From Bradyrhizobium huanghuaihaiense (GTDB taxonomy: Bacteria; Pseudomonadota; Alphaproteobacteria; Rhizobiales; Xanthobacteraceae): a stretch of DNA of 57,171 bases. Made by a program: the position numbers and the translations under genes. The notes beneath the pieces were generated by a model that was not told where the DNA came from, searched no databases, and worked only from the letters and a program-made list of their open reading frames with translations. The stretch spans positions 1-57,171 of the forward strand of contig NZ_VLLA01000035.1 of assembly GCF_007830635.1 (NCBI RefSeq), in the 5' to 3' direction. Positions 33,554-41,925 of the stretch are shown here, piece after piece (within the stretch, counting starts at the first letter, position 1; each line of letters opens with the position of its first letter).

Positions 33554-34755
33554 AACACATGGATGCAAACGCTATGAGGATGAACGCGGGGGAAACGGCC
33601 CTCCGTGAAGCGTTCGATGAGGCTGTGAGGGCCAACTCAAACCAGTATCAAGGCACGGAGGACTTCGAGTCCTTCGATGTCCCGCCCTACGATGAAGTTC
33701 CGCCCTACGACGTCCACGATGAGGCTGCGTATGACGAAGAAGCCCATGAGGACAAGCGCTCGAAGAGGCGGAAGAAGTCGGGAACGGACCTGCAGCCCTT
33801 TAGCGCGCCTGACCTGCTCGCAAAGGATTTCCCAGAGCCGAAGTTCATTGTGCCCGGCTACATCGGCGAGGGCCTCACGATCCTGGCCGGGCGGCCCAAG
33901 ATCGGAAAGTCGTGGCTCGCACTCAACATCGCGGTCGCGGTGGCGGCGGGCGGGGTCGTTCTCGGGTCGTTGCAAGTGGAGGCGGGAAGCGTCCTGTATC
34001 TGGCCTTGGAAGACACGCAGCGCCGGTTACAGAGCCGGCTGAAGCAGGTCTTGGGCGACGACGAGTTACCCGACGACCTCTATTTTGCCACGGAGTGTCC
34101 TCGGCTTGACGAGGGCGCTTACGAGCAACTTGATCGGTGGGTTGATAGCCAGGAGAACCCCCGCCTCATCATCATCGATGTCTTCAATAAGGTTCGGCCC
34201 GCCGCAATCGGCAAGGAGTCGCCTTACGAAGCTGACTACCGCGCGCTCGGCCCTCTCAAAGCCTACGCAGACTCTCGCGGTGTTGCGGTGCTGATCTTGC
34301 ACCACACGCGAAAGATGAGCGCGCAAGACCCATTTGACACCATCTCCGGTACGACGGGTTTCACCGGAGCTGCCGATGCCGCGATGGTCCTCGCATCGGA
34401 CGAGGACGGAGTATCTCTGTACGCTCGTGGCCGCGATGTTGAGGAGATCGGCACCGCAGTGGATTTCGACCGGAAGACCGGCCGTTGGATCGCTCTGGGA
34501 GATCGAGAGGATGTCCGGAGGTCGGAGCCCCGAAAAGTAATAATCGGATTGTTGGAGAGTTATTTGAATCAATCAATGACGATCAGCGAAATTTCCGATC
34601 GCACAGGGATGGAAAGGAACAATGTAAAGCAGCTGCTGCATAACATGAAGCACGCCGGGGAGCTGATCACGCCGCGGCGGGGTCAGTACGCGCTCCCGAG
34701 CTATTCGGACGCTTCGGATCGGGATAACGACAATAGCTATAATAACTTTTCGTAA
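33550..34755 (+). CDS. RepA-like AAA ATPase/helicase with C-terminal winged helix
   Basis: 401 residues. The RecA-like core carries Walker A in LAGRPKIGKSWLALNIAV and Walker B in NPRLIIIDVFNKVRP, matching RSF1010 RepA-type replication ATPases. A later HHTRKMSAQDPFDTISGT segment fits sensor/arginine-finger elements. The tail (SEISDRTGMERNNVKQLLHN) is a winged helix for DNA binding. The N-terminus has an acidic repeat (YDEVPPYDVHDEAAYDEEAH). It probably unwinds or loads at the element's origin with the adjacent Toprim protein. Confidence 0.85.
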   Translation: MKHMDANAMRMNAGETALREAFDEAVRANSNQYQGTEDFESFDVPPYDEVPPYDVHDEAAYDEEAHEDKRSKRRKKSGTDLQPFSAPDLLAKDFPEPKFIVPGYIGEGLTILAGRPKIGKSWLALNIAVAVAAGGVVLGSLQVEAGSVLYLALEDTQRRLQSRLKQVLGDDELPDDLYFATECPRLDEGAYEQLDRWVDSQENPRLIIIDVFNKVRPAAIGKESPYEADYRALGPLKAYADSRGVAVLILHHTRKMSAQDPFDTISGTTGFTGAADAAMVLASDEDGVSLYARGRDVEEIGTAVDFDRKTGRWIALGDREDVRRSEPRKVIIGLLESYLNQSMTISEISDRTGMERNNVKQLLHNMKHAGELITPRRGQYALPSYSDASDRDNDNSYNNFS

Positions 34756-34767
34756 TCCGACCTGCGA

Positions 34768-34807
34768 GCGCGGGCGAGAATACCTTCCCTTTCTCGCTCG
34801 CGCTTCC
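34768..34807 (+). terminator. Terminator after the replication module
   Basis: GCGCGGGCGAGAA (34768-34780) pairs with TTCTCGCTCGCGC (34791-34803) with one G-T pair and a 10-base loop. TTCC follows. It lies 12 bases past the ATPase stop. Confidence 0.6.
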
Positions 34808-34943
34808 TTCGTAGTCCCGCCCAATGAGGCTTTGCTTCTTTCGTGGGCGAAATGCGTCCGCCGGCGGCCGGCCTAGGTAGGAACGGCGCCACCTGGCGCA
34901 GGCGAAGCGCTTCCCCAGCCAAGGGCAAACTAATCTACGCTAG

Positions 34944-35555
34944 CTAACCACTTCCAGCGCGGCCAGCGGCGCGCAACTTCGTCCTTGCTGGCATACTTTT
35001 CATTGTCGCCCGAAGAAGCGAGCGCGCCACTTCGGTTTCCCAGCCGGGTCCTTCGCCGCGAGCACGCAGGCTGCTCTGTCCAGTCCGGTCACCAGTGATG
35101 CGATGGCCTACACGGTTGAACTTGCCGAGCTTTTTGATGTCGATGTGGATCAGCTCGCCGGGATGTTCGCGCTCGTAGCGCCGCACCGGTTCGGCCGGTT
35201 CCAGGTTGCGCAACCGGTTCAATCCCAGCCCGCCGCAAGATACGACTGACGGTCGCCGGCGAGATGCCAACCTCGGTGGCGATCTGTTTGCCTGTATGGC
35301 GCTGCCGGCGCAAGGTCTCGATGACCGTGCATGTGGCTGCCGGGGTTTGGTTCGGCAATGAATGGGTCTGGAGGAGCGATCGCGCAAGCCATTGACGCCT
35401 TCCGCGCGGAAGCGCTTGACCCACTTGGCGACGGTCTTGGCTGAAACATTGAATTGGAGTGCCACTGCGGCCTTCGTCAAGCCGCCCTCGATCACGCTCC
35501 GCACCATGGCCTCTCGACCTTTCGGCGTCAGAGGCGCATTCTTATGGGTGTCCAT
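34944..35555 (-). pseudogene. IS481-family transposase remnant
   Basis: It opens with the intact N-terminal helix-turn-helix of the IS481 transposase (MDTHKNAPLTPKGREAMVRS, then TKAAVALQFNVSAKTVAKWV). The frame is then lost twice: the middle (HTGKQIATEVGISPATVSRI) is in another frame and EPAEPVRRYEREHPGELIHI is back in the first. After GHRITGDRTGQS the sequence no longer matches, so most of the DDE core is missing. Not functional. Confidence 0.8.
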
Positions 35556-35822
35556 TCGGTCCTCCGGGGATCGGCTAAAGCCTCGACAACTTCAGCTTCC
35601 TCGTTCAGGACCGGATGGACAACCTCCTGAAAGCTCACACCGAGGTTGTCTCGGGTGGTCGTATCTCTACAATTGGCGGCGGACAGGCTGAGCAATTACG
35701 ACCGCTGGGCCAAGGAGGCAAGTGTTAGTGTTGCTACGTCGAAGCGATCTGTTGGGGGCGACAAGGAACGAAATGATCTGACTAATCATCCGAGATAGAT
35801 GGGCGCATTTGGAGCACGTAAA
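35556..35822. other. Flank of the IS481 remnant; possible interrupted gene end
   Basis: It holds the right arm of a 15-bp inverted repeat (35549-35563 against 35607-35621, one mismatch) that overlaps the transposase start. A 50-codon open stretch, 35578-35730 on the plus strand (SLDNFSFLVQDRMDNLLKAH, ending with a stop), looks coding and could be the 3' end of a gene cut by the insertion. Its identity is unknown. Confidence 0.35.
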
Positions 35823-36047
35823 ATGGAAACGTGGGTACTAGTGTTGGTTCTTTCTTCTCAAACAGCACCCGCGATAGCAACTATCGCGGGCTATTCGTCA
35901 AAGGAGGAGTGTGCAGGGGCAGCTACTGTCCTCCGGTCTACGACAGGTACGCGCTTTGCGGTAGGCGATCCGCCGCAGCCCACCTTCGATATCAAATGGC
36001 TTTGTTTGCCTGGCCCGAAATCTAATTCAGGCAACTCAACAAAATAG
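35823..36047 (+). CDS. Small exported hypothetical protein
   Basis: 74 residues from the internal ATG 35823 (METWVLVLVLSSQTAPAIA), a short signal-like hydrophobic start. Two cysteines in the mature part (EECAGAATVL and KWLCLPG) could pair. The frame extends eight codons further upstream, but those do not improve the signal. There is no domain and no partner. It may be a passenger gene. Confidence 0.45.
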   Translation: METWVLVLVLSSQTAPAIATIAGYSSKEECAGAATVLRSTTGTRFAVGDPPQPTFDIKWLCLPGPKSNSGNSTK

Positions 36048-36837
36048 CAGGATATCGTTTTCCTTGTCGCGGGTCGTCTGGGATTCCGGTTACGCTTGGG
36101 AGGAGATTGCCATAGAATTTAGGTCTGTTTCTCACGGCTCGCTCAGCGTTGCCGAATGAGGTGACAGACTTGGTCCTTTGTTCGCGCCATCGTTTACAGC
36201 TGCAATTACATTCATTCGATCGAGAGCCAGTACAATCCGATTAAGAACGACCATGAAGCTCGCGCCTCGACCGAGAGTGCGGAGGAGGCGGAAGAGAACA
36301 TTGCGGTGGCTTGTCAAAAGCTCGCGTGTGATCCCGGCGATAGACGCGCTCAAGAGGCTACCTAACTGCTCTCCGGCGGACATGCGGGGCAGGTATCGCC
36401 CGATCAAGTGAATCTTAGAGGGGGCGACCGTCTGGCCTTGGAGAGACGTCGCCGGCGGATCCTGGCCAACGGCGTCGGTGGCTCGGCCGTGCTGATCCGC
36501 ACGGTCCTGCATCCAGCCTTGCTCCTCGCATTCTCGGATGGCTCCGGCTCCTGAAGCGCCGAGATCGCCCAGCCCCGTGAGCGCGGATCGCGGGCCGCCC
36601 GATCGGAGAGCTATGGACCGCCCCGGGCTCGAGGATAAGTCGCCTCGCAGCGTCCTGTTGCAGCGATTGGCCGAAAGGCTTTCAGGGAGCGGGTAAGACT
36701 CTTACCGAACTGCTGTCCTTGCGCGCACACCAAGAAGATGTTTCTCGATAGGTCGACATCGAGGAGAGAACGCGCGCTTGAGTCGCAGAGACTAACAAGG
36801 ATAGAACTGACGTTGGATACTGATAGGGATAATTCAC
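36048..36837. other. Gene-poor stretch inside the island
   Basis: About 790 bases between a small exported-protein gene and the glycosyltransferase. Open frames here (for example 36178-36411 plus, 36132-36512 minus) are basic, composition-driven and lack ribosome sites. It probably contains decayed mobile DNA. Confidence 0.4.
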
Positions 36838-37599
36838 ATGCCACAGAGCGGGATACTGTATGTTGCTACGGGCTCGAAGCATTTGGCTGAGGCAGAACAT
36901 TCCGCGAAGTCGGTGAAACGAGTATCTCCAGAAATCCCGATTGCAATTGTCTCCGATTCGCCTTCGACCTGTGGATCATTCGACGTCGGCCTTAGTTTTG
37001 AAAATCCCGAGCGCTCGCTCTTCGACAAGGTCAGCGCGTTGAGCCGCAGCCCATTCAGTAGGACGCTCTTCTTAGATACTGATACGTTTGCGATGGAGCC
37101 GCTGGAAGAACTCTTCGAATTACTAGATCGGTTTGATATCGCCGCCGCCGCCGAACCGGTGCGGTACCTTTACTCAATGACTGGAGTGCCCACTGCTTTC
37201 CCAGAACTCAACAGCGGCGTAATCCTCTATAAGAGAAATGACGCAGTAGATAAGTTACTCACTCAATGGGACAACTTTTACAAGAATGAACGGGCTTCCA
37301 TTGGAATTCATTCATGGCCCAATCAGCCCTCCTTCACCAGAGCGGTCTACAACAGTGAAGCAAGTTTTCTGCTGCTCCCTCCCGAGTTCAACGCCCGCAT
37401 CATGGTACCTCAAGCATTTAGCGGAAGAATTCGCATTGTCCACTCAAGATTGAAGCGGCCGGAATTTTACGCGAAGGCCCTCGCCGAACTAAATGAAAAT
37501 ATCGCGCCAAGAACTAGCAATCCGTCGCCTACGACAACTCTACAGATACTGCGAAAAAGCCTAAGGCTTTCTAAGGTTATTGAAAGAGAGTCAAATTGA
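36838..37599 (+). CDS. GT-A-fold nucleotide-sugar glycosyltransferase
   Basis: 253 residues of the nucleotide-diphospho-sugar transferase superfamily. After a Rossmann-type opening (GILYVATGSKHLAEAEHSAK) there is a metal-binding DxD in TLFLDTDTFAMEPLEEL, and an acceptor loop with ELNSGVILYKRN. GT8-like proteins share this pattern. No signal or membrane segment is visible, so it is cytosolic. It is first in the plus-strand run that leads to the TIR and radical-SAM genes and could glycosylate the same product, but a 180-bp gap separates it. Codon use here is more AT-rich than in the chromosome part. Confidence 0.72.
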   Translation: MPQSGILYVATGSKHLAEAEHSAKSVKRVSPEIPIAIVSDSPSTCGSFDVGLSFENPERSLFDKVSALSRSPFSRTLFLDTDTFAMEPLEELFELLDRFDIAAAAEPVRYLYSMTGVPTAFPELNSGVILYKRNDAVDKLLTQWDNFYKNERASIGIHSWPNQPSFTRAVYNSEASFLLLPPEFNARIMVPQAFSGRIRIVHSRLKRPEFYAKALAELNENIAPRTSNPSPTTTLQILRKSLRLSKVIERESN

Positions 37600-37778
37600 T
37601 CGCGCATTGCTGCGTGTAGTTCATCTGGCCTGATCTTTCGCTCAACTCAGATCAGAACCGCTGGCTCAATTTTTCACCTCGAGCAAACTACTGAATTGAC
37701 CGAGGACTATCCCGCACCTGCGAGCCGCCGTATGCTCGCGAGGAGGTACGACAACGCGCGCGTCATCGCATTGCACAA

Positions 37779-38243
37779 ATGACAAAGATCTTTATCAGTT
37801 ATCGTCGTGAGGATGGTCCTGGCGTCGCGGGTCTTATTTTTGATCGTCTGTTGAAGAAATATTCAAAACGCGACCTCTTCATCGATTCCGATGCATGGTC
37901 TGAAGAAGCCGTTGCCGTACATGACCTTACAGCCTCGCGTTGCTGTCTGATGCTTGCAATCATCGGTCCACGTTGGATCGATACAAAAGACCACGATGGC
38001 CGACCGCGCCTCTTTAGCGACAAAGACTACGTTCGAAGGGAAATCGTCTTGGCCCTTAGGCGGGGAATTCCGGTGATTCCGGTGCTAGTTGACGGCGCTG
38101 CAATGCCGGCAGTGAACGACTTGCCCGAGAATCTCCGGTCGTTGGCCAGTCGCCCTGTACTTAAATTGCGCCACATTCGCTTTGATTCTGATTTACTTGC
38201 AATCGAAGGAATTTTGGAAGAATTGCTCCGGCACCTCACGTAA
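37779..38243 (+). CDS. Stand-alone TIR-domain protein
   Basis: 154 residues, almost entirely one TIR domain. It opens KIFISYRREDGPGVAGLIFD, then DLFIDSDAW, LMLAIIGPRWIDTKDHDGRP and the typical DYVRREIVLALRRGIPVIPV. Many bacterial TIR domains are NAD-cleaving effectors of phage-defence systems. Here the helix that usually holds the catalytic Glu is altered and two residues shorter (EEAVAVHDLTASRC), so activity is uncertain. No fused sensor domain is present. It sits just upstream of the RiPP-like operon but may be independent. Confidence 0.8.
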   Translation: MTKIFISYRREDGPGVAGLIFDRLLKKYSKRDLFIDSDAWSEEAVAVHDLTASRCCLMLAIIGPRWIDTKDHDGRPRLFSDKDYVRREIVLALRRGIPVIPVLVDGAAMPAVNDLPENLRSLASRPVLKLRHIRFDSDLLAIEGILEELLRHLT

Positions 38244-38455
38244 GCGTGCTATTCGTTGCTCAACTAATTCCGCAAGGACTTTCTCGCCTTCCGTATCGCT
38301 AACTGCATGCCGCACCACGAGAAGGATGAATTCCCTCAGCCGGATATCAATGCGCGATCCCGCCGAAGAAGCGGCTGCTTTGTCGGTCGACCCGACAAAG
38401 AAGGGTTTTTCTCCGGTGTTGTGACGCACCCGCCTTGAAAGATTGACTTGACAAC

Positions 38456-38484
38456 TTGACACTACCTAGCGCCTCACCTAGAGT
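38456..38484 (+). promoter_or_regulatory. Likely promoter of the RiPP-like operon
   Basis: A perfect -35 TTGACA (38456-38461), a 17-base spacer and a -10-like TAGAGT (38479-38484), placed 49 bases before the ATG of the small peptide gene. A second TTGACA-like copy overlaps just upstream. Confidence 0.5.
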
Positions 38485-38532
38485 TGCAATGTGAGTAATT
38501 TCCATGACGTTCAAGTCAACGAGGAAATCGCC

Positions 38533-38805
38533 ATGCCCCAACTCAGTCGCGCTAAGCTTCTTGTCGGCAGCATACTATCTACGCTGTTGTCGGCTCTCCC
38601 TTGGGGACATCGGGACGCTGACGCAAAACAAGCTCCACCAACTGATTTGCGAGCGGGAGGGCAGACCTCCGAAGCGGCCGTCAAGGCAATTATGGCAAAG
38701 TGGAGCGTGGCAAACGAACGCCAGGACGAGGCAAAGGAGCGCGGAGACAAGATCGCGCAGCAATTCGTCTCGTTTAGACCGCAGTTCATTCAAAGTAAAA
38801 AATAG
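38533..38805 (+). CDS. Small peptide, possible RiPP precursor
   Basis: 90 residues from ATG 38533, with GAGGAA seven bases upstream. The N-terminal half holds a hydrophobic segment (AKLLVGSILSTLLSALPW). Then comes an acidic/basic linker, and a short C-terminus rich in Phe followed by small or polar residues (QQFVSFRPQFIQSKK). Radical-SAM cyclophane systems modify aromatic-x-x motifs near such C-termini, and F-V-S, F-R-P and F-I-Q are candidates. It precedes the radical-SAM gene by 117 bp with a hairpin between them. That it is the substrate is inference from position and shape. Confidence 0.55.
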   Translation: MPQLSRAKLLVGSILSTLLSALPWGHRDADAKQAPPTDLRAGGQTSEAAVKAIMAKWSVANERQDEAKERGDKIAQQFVSFRPQFIQSKK

Positions 38806-38843
38806 ATCTCACCATCGCTTAAGCCTTCGCGGCGTGGTTCATC

Positions 38844-38865
38844 GCGCACAGTGCAATCTGTGCGC
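38844..38865 (+). promoter_or_regulatory. Hairpin between the peptide and the radical-SAM gene
   Basis: GCGCACAG (38844-38851), loop TGCAAT, then CTGTGCGC (38858-38865): a perfect 8-bp stem without a T tract. In peptide operons such a hairpin often lowers read-through, so the precursor is made in excess over its enzymes. Confidence 0.45.
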
Positions 38866-38922
38866 TGTGGGCAAGATGTTCAGTACATCTGGTTAATGTG
38901 TACATCTAAGGTCGAGAGCTAA

Positions 38923-40104
38923 ATGAGCATACGTCGAGGAGCTGGCCGAAGTGCGCAGTTCGTCGTCAAAATCTCAAAATATTGCAACTTGCGGTGCACA
39001 TACTGCTACGAGTTCGCAGAACTCCACAAAAAGCATCGGATGTCGCTCGACGAGATCCGCGCTCTCTTTGTAAATATCGCAGACTTCGTCATACCCAATC
39101 GCTATGACGAGATCGAATTTGTTTGGCACGGAGGTGAGCCCTTCCTAGTGCCATTCAACTACTACGATGAAATCTACAGATTGCAGAAGGATGTTTTTGG
39201 TACGGAAATGCAGGTCTCAAATGGTGTGCAGACCAACCTGACAATACTGACCGAGGGGCATCTTGAGCATCTAAAAGCGGGACGCTTTTTCTCTGGACTT
39301 GGTGTGTCGATTGACCCCTACGGTGATCATCGCGTCGACAAAAAGGGCGCTCAGACTGAAACAAGGGTTGCGGCGAATCTGCAGCGTCTGGTCGACGCGA
39401 ATATCTCATTTGGGGCGATCGTAGTCGTCGCACGCAGCACCCTGCCGCATATTCCTGATATCTGTCGGTTCTTTGATGATTTGGGCGTTGCGGTACGTTT
39501 TCTCCCGTTCTATCTCAGCGCATCAGAAGAGACTATCTCGAAACAGCAAATCGACCGGCATGCCATGTCGTACCACGAGCTGACAAGTTCACTCAGGACG
39601 ATCATCGATTGTTGGTTTGCGTCATCCAAGGCACTCTCTTGGGACCCCTTAGACGAATACATCGACTTTTCGCTCGACTATGTAGGAGGGAAGTCTCGCT
39701 ATTTTTACGACAGACTTGCAGATGAATCAGTCTTTGTGGTGAATCTGGATGGTCAGGTTTGGGGCGCCGGGGACACATACATCCCCGAGTTCGTTTATGG
39801 AAATCTTTTCGAGGAGAGCCTAGCCACCTTACTTGCCTCCGAATCCAGAAGACGCAGGTGTGACCAAGCAAACGAACGTATGGGCCGTTATTGCGCGAAG
39901 TGTCCCTACTATGGAGCGTGCCCAGGGTTCTTTGTTGGAGATGCCTCGTCTGTGGATGAGGCACTTCTGGATAATTCTGGCTGTCCGGTCCGCTTCGCGA
40001 TCGAAGAGTTACTGAAGAGGTTTGAGAGCGCTGGCCTTTTAAGCAGATTTCTCAATCCGCATGCGGAGGATCGGCTTAATGCTAAGCCTGGCTACGGTCG
40101 CTAA
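38923..40104 (+). CDS. Radical SAM/SPASM peptide-maturase-like enzyme
   Basis: 393 residues. The radical SAM cluster is C21-x3-C25-x2-C28 (SKYCNLRCTYCYEFAE), with the SAM-binding GGE motif in FVWHGGEPF. The C-terminal SPASM region has YCAKCPYYGACPGFF and a final Cys (DNSGCPV), so it holds auxiliary iron-sulfur clusters. This architecture is that of enzymes modifying small ribosomal peptides, including three-residue cyclophane (triceptide) maturases. Its likely substrate is the peptide encoded just upstream. It overlaps the downstream oxygenase gene by 44 bp (or 23 bp from a later start). Confidence 0.85.
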   Translation: MSIRRGAGRSAQFVVKISKYCNLRCTYCYEFAELHKKHRMSLDEIRALFVNIADFVIPNRYDEIEFVWHGGEPFLVPFNYYDEIYRLQKDVFGTEMQVSNGVQTNLTILTEGHLEHLKAGRFFSGLGVSIDPYGDHRVDKKGAQTETRVAANLQRLVDANISFGAIVVVARSTLPHIPDICRFFDDLGVAVRFLPFYLSASEETISKQQIDRHAMSYHELTSSLRTIIDCWFASSKALSWDPLDEYIDFSLDYVGGKSRYFYDRLADESVFVVNLDGQVWGAGDTYIPEFVYGNLFEESLATLLASESRRRRCDQANERMGRYCAKCPYYGACPGFFVGDASSVDEALLDNSGCPVRFAIEELLKRFESAGLLSRFLNPHAEDRLNAKPGYGR

Positions 40105-40927
40105 AATCGTAAAGACCCGGCGAAAGATTGCGTGGCTAGACAACACGCTCGTCAAGCATCCAAATGTTCGAATTCATGTCAGCGGCGATTGTCGAAATGA
40201 TTGCGACCGCCTAGCGTTAAGTGCGGGCACTCGGACGGTCGAACAAGATGAAATAGATGAACTTGGATACACTTCCGACGCTCGGCTGCCTCTCGAACCG
40301 TGGAGGCCCATTACTCGTGAAGAGCACGTATTGCTTGCTTCAAAGACGAGGCCTCAATTCAGTGACAATTTTATCAACGTTTTCAAGTTGCCACCCATCT
40401 TGGACTCTCAGAGAGACCTCATCGCTCGGAACGACGAAGGGACAATTCGCGATCAAATTGTGAGGCCGCTAAGTTCTCTATGCCATTTCGGCGAACCTCT
40501 GCACGTCATTGGAGTCGGCATTCGTCCCCCCAATGCAAGAACGTTGACGACCGATCATCGGACTGGGAAACGAGTTGGTCTTCACGTTGATAGCTGGGAC
40601 GGTATTGATCTCTGCGCGCGGAGAAGAGCAACAAACCGCCTTTGCTTGAACATTGGTGAGTCGGACCGCTTTTTTCTGTTTCTGCCGTATCTACTCACCG
40701 AGATAGTTCAAATCGTAAATGCCGGGTTAGACGAGAGCCCAATGAAGTCCTTTGAACAAACCTTCATGGAAAGATACGCAAATGTGCCTGTGATCCGCTG
40801 TCGATTATCGCCGGGAGAGGCTTACATTGCGCCGACTGAAAACCTCATACATGACGCCTCTTCGGAAGGAGAAAAAACCGCAGATGTGAATTTCACCATT
40901 CGCGGCGAAATCGAGCTCTTGCAGTGA
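40061..40927 (+). CDS. 2OG-Fe(II)-oxygenase-like protein
   Basis: 288 residues from the first ATG (40082 is an alternative start seven codons later). The pattern HxD...H...R is visible: H175 and D177 in RVGLHVDSWDG, H264 in TENLIHDASSEG and R281 in VNFTIRGE, the iron and 2-oxoglutarate ligands of this superfamily. I know of cyclophane-peptide clusters that pair a radical SAM maturase with a 2OG-Fe(II) oxygenase (the YhhB/YhhC pairing), which is what this looks like. It overlaps both neighbours, so translation is coupled. The reaction on the peptide is not known. Confidence 0.7.
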   Translation: MRRIGLMLSLATVAKIVKTRRKIAWLDNTLVKHPNVRIHVSGDCRNDCDRLALSAGTRTVEQDEIDELGYTSDARLPLEPWRPITREEHVLLASKTRPQFSDNFINVFKLPPILDSQRDLIARNDEGTIRDQIVRPLSSLCHFGEPLHVIGVGIRPPNARTLTTDHRTGKRVGLHVDSWDGIDLCARRRATNRLCLNIGESDRFFLFLPYLLTEIVQIVNAGLDESPMKSFEQTFMERYANVPVIRCRLSPGEAYIAPTENLIHDASSEGEKTADVNFTIRGEIELLQ

Positions 40928-41904
40928 CGCAGATGGGCTGGCGTCGGGATAGCCGAAAGCCGGTAATTTTTTTTTCCAGCGGGATTGGCGACGGCGTGCT
41001 CGCCCTACCCGCTCTTCGTGCTCTTTGCTATGGCTTTGAAGGGAGAGCCTATGTCGTCCTAAAAAATGGCCCGGATAAGTTTCTGTTTGAGGGGTTGAAT
41101 GCGCGTAAGCTTCTTTTTTTAGACATGTGGCAAAGTGCCTCCGGTCTGGGTGCCGAGTTCCAAACGGAAGCAACTACAAAACTCTTGAGCGGGTGTGATC
41201 TGTTTTTATCGTTTGTTGAATGGCGCTCGGCGTCACTTGATAACCTGATCTTTAACTCGATGTCCCAATCACTTCCAAATCATTCCGCCGAGGAGAACCT
41301 ATTAGACTCGCTGGACATTCAACAACATTCGTTCGATCTGATATTTGAAGTAGTCAAGCGGATTTTTCCTGAGCTTGATCTTAATCAGTTTTCCGAGCCA
41401 TTGACATTTTCCCACGAAGTCGTCGGCGCCGGGCTGGAGATCCTAGGTACTCTATACGGAAGAACGCTTATAGGCTTCCATCCTGAGAGCAGTTTGCCTG
41501 GCAAGTCTTGTTCCGATTCAGTCGTTAAGGATGTTATCGAGGCGATCCTGAAACTCGATTCCAATGTTGTGCTCTGCCTATTTGGACTGGCTGAACGCTA
41601 TACAGAATTGGAGCATCTATCGAACCGCTTGTTGGTCTTCAATAGAGTTCCTCTCAAGCTCGCAGCATATCTCGTTTCACAAATGTCCCTATTCATTGGT
41701 GTGGACTCGTGCTTCCTGCACGTAGCCGACATCTCCAGAGTGCCAGGCATAGGCCTATTTGGCCCTACTAGTCCTGATCTCTTTGGTTTCAGGTTTGCGC
41801 GAAACATTCACTTCCGAAACGGGCTGAACGATACTACGGGTGATACGATAGCATGTGCTGTTCGGTCGCTGTGGGATCAAGATCTTCCCAACTTCACCAA
41901 ATAG
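40924..41904 (+). CDS. GT9-like glycosyltransferase (operon member)
   Basis: 326 residues of the heptosyltransferase-like GT-B fold. The N-terminal phosphate-loop region has FFSSGIGDGVLALPALRAL. The middle HPESSLPGKSC and the C-terminal FIGVDSCFLHVADISRVPG plus GIGLFGPTSP match GT9 sugar-donor sites. Its start (GTG 40924) overlaps the oxygenase stop, so it is the last gene of the peptide operon; ATG 40933 is another option. It could put a sugar on the modified peptide, but GT9 proteins usually act on lipopolysaccharide, so an envelope role is also possible. Confidence 0.7.
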   Translation: MTQMGWRRDSRKPVIFFSSGIGDGVLALPALRALCYGFEGRAYVVLKNGPDKFLFEGLNARKLLFLDMWQSASGLGAEFQTEATTKLLSGCDLFLSFVEWRSASLDNLIFNSMSQSLPNHSAEENLLDSLDIQQHSFDLIFEVVKRIFPELDLNQFSEPLTFSHEVVGAGLEILGTLYGRTLIGFHPESSLPGKSCSDSVVKDVIEAILKLDSNVVLCLFGLAERYTELEHLSNRLLVFNRVPLKLAAYLVSQMSLFIGVDSCFLHVADISRVPGIGLFGPTSPDLFGFRFARNIHFRNGLNDTTGDTIACAVRSLWDQDLPNFTK

Positions 41905-41925
41905 CGCCAGCCAACAACAACTGAG

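Noticed and set aside
36132..36512. 126-codon minus-strand open frame and a 77-codon plus-strand one in the same place
   Set aside because: No ribosome site, no domain and arginine-heavy composition.
38193..38462. 89-codon minus-strand open frame opposite the TIR gene end and the peptide promoter
   Set aside because: GTG start without a ribosome site, and it overlaps the promoter and the TIR gene. Possible but unsupported.
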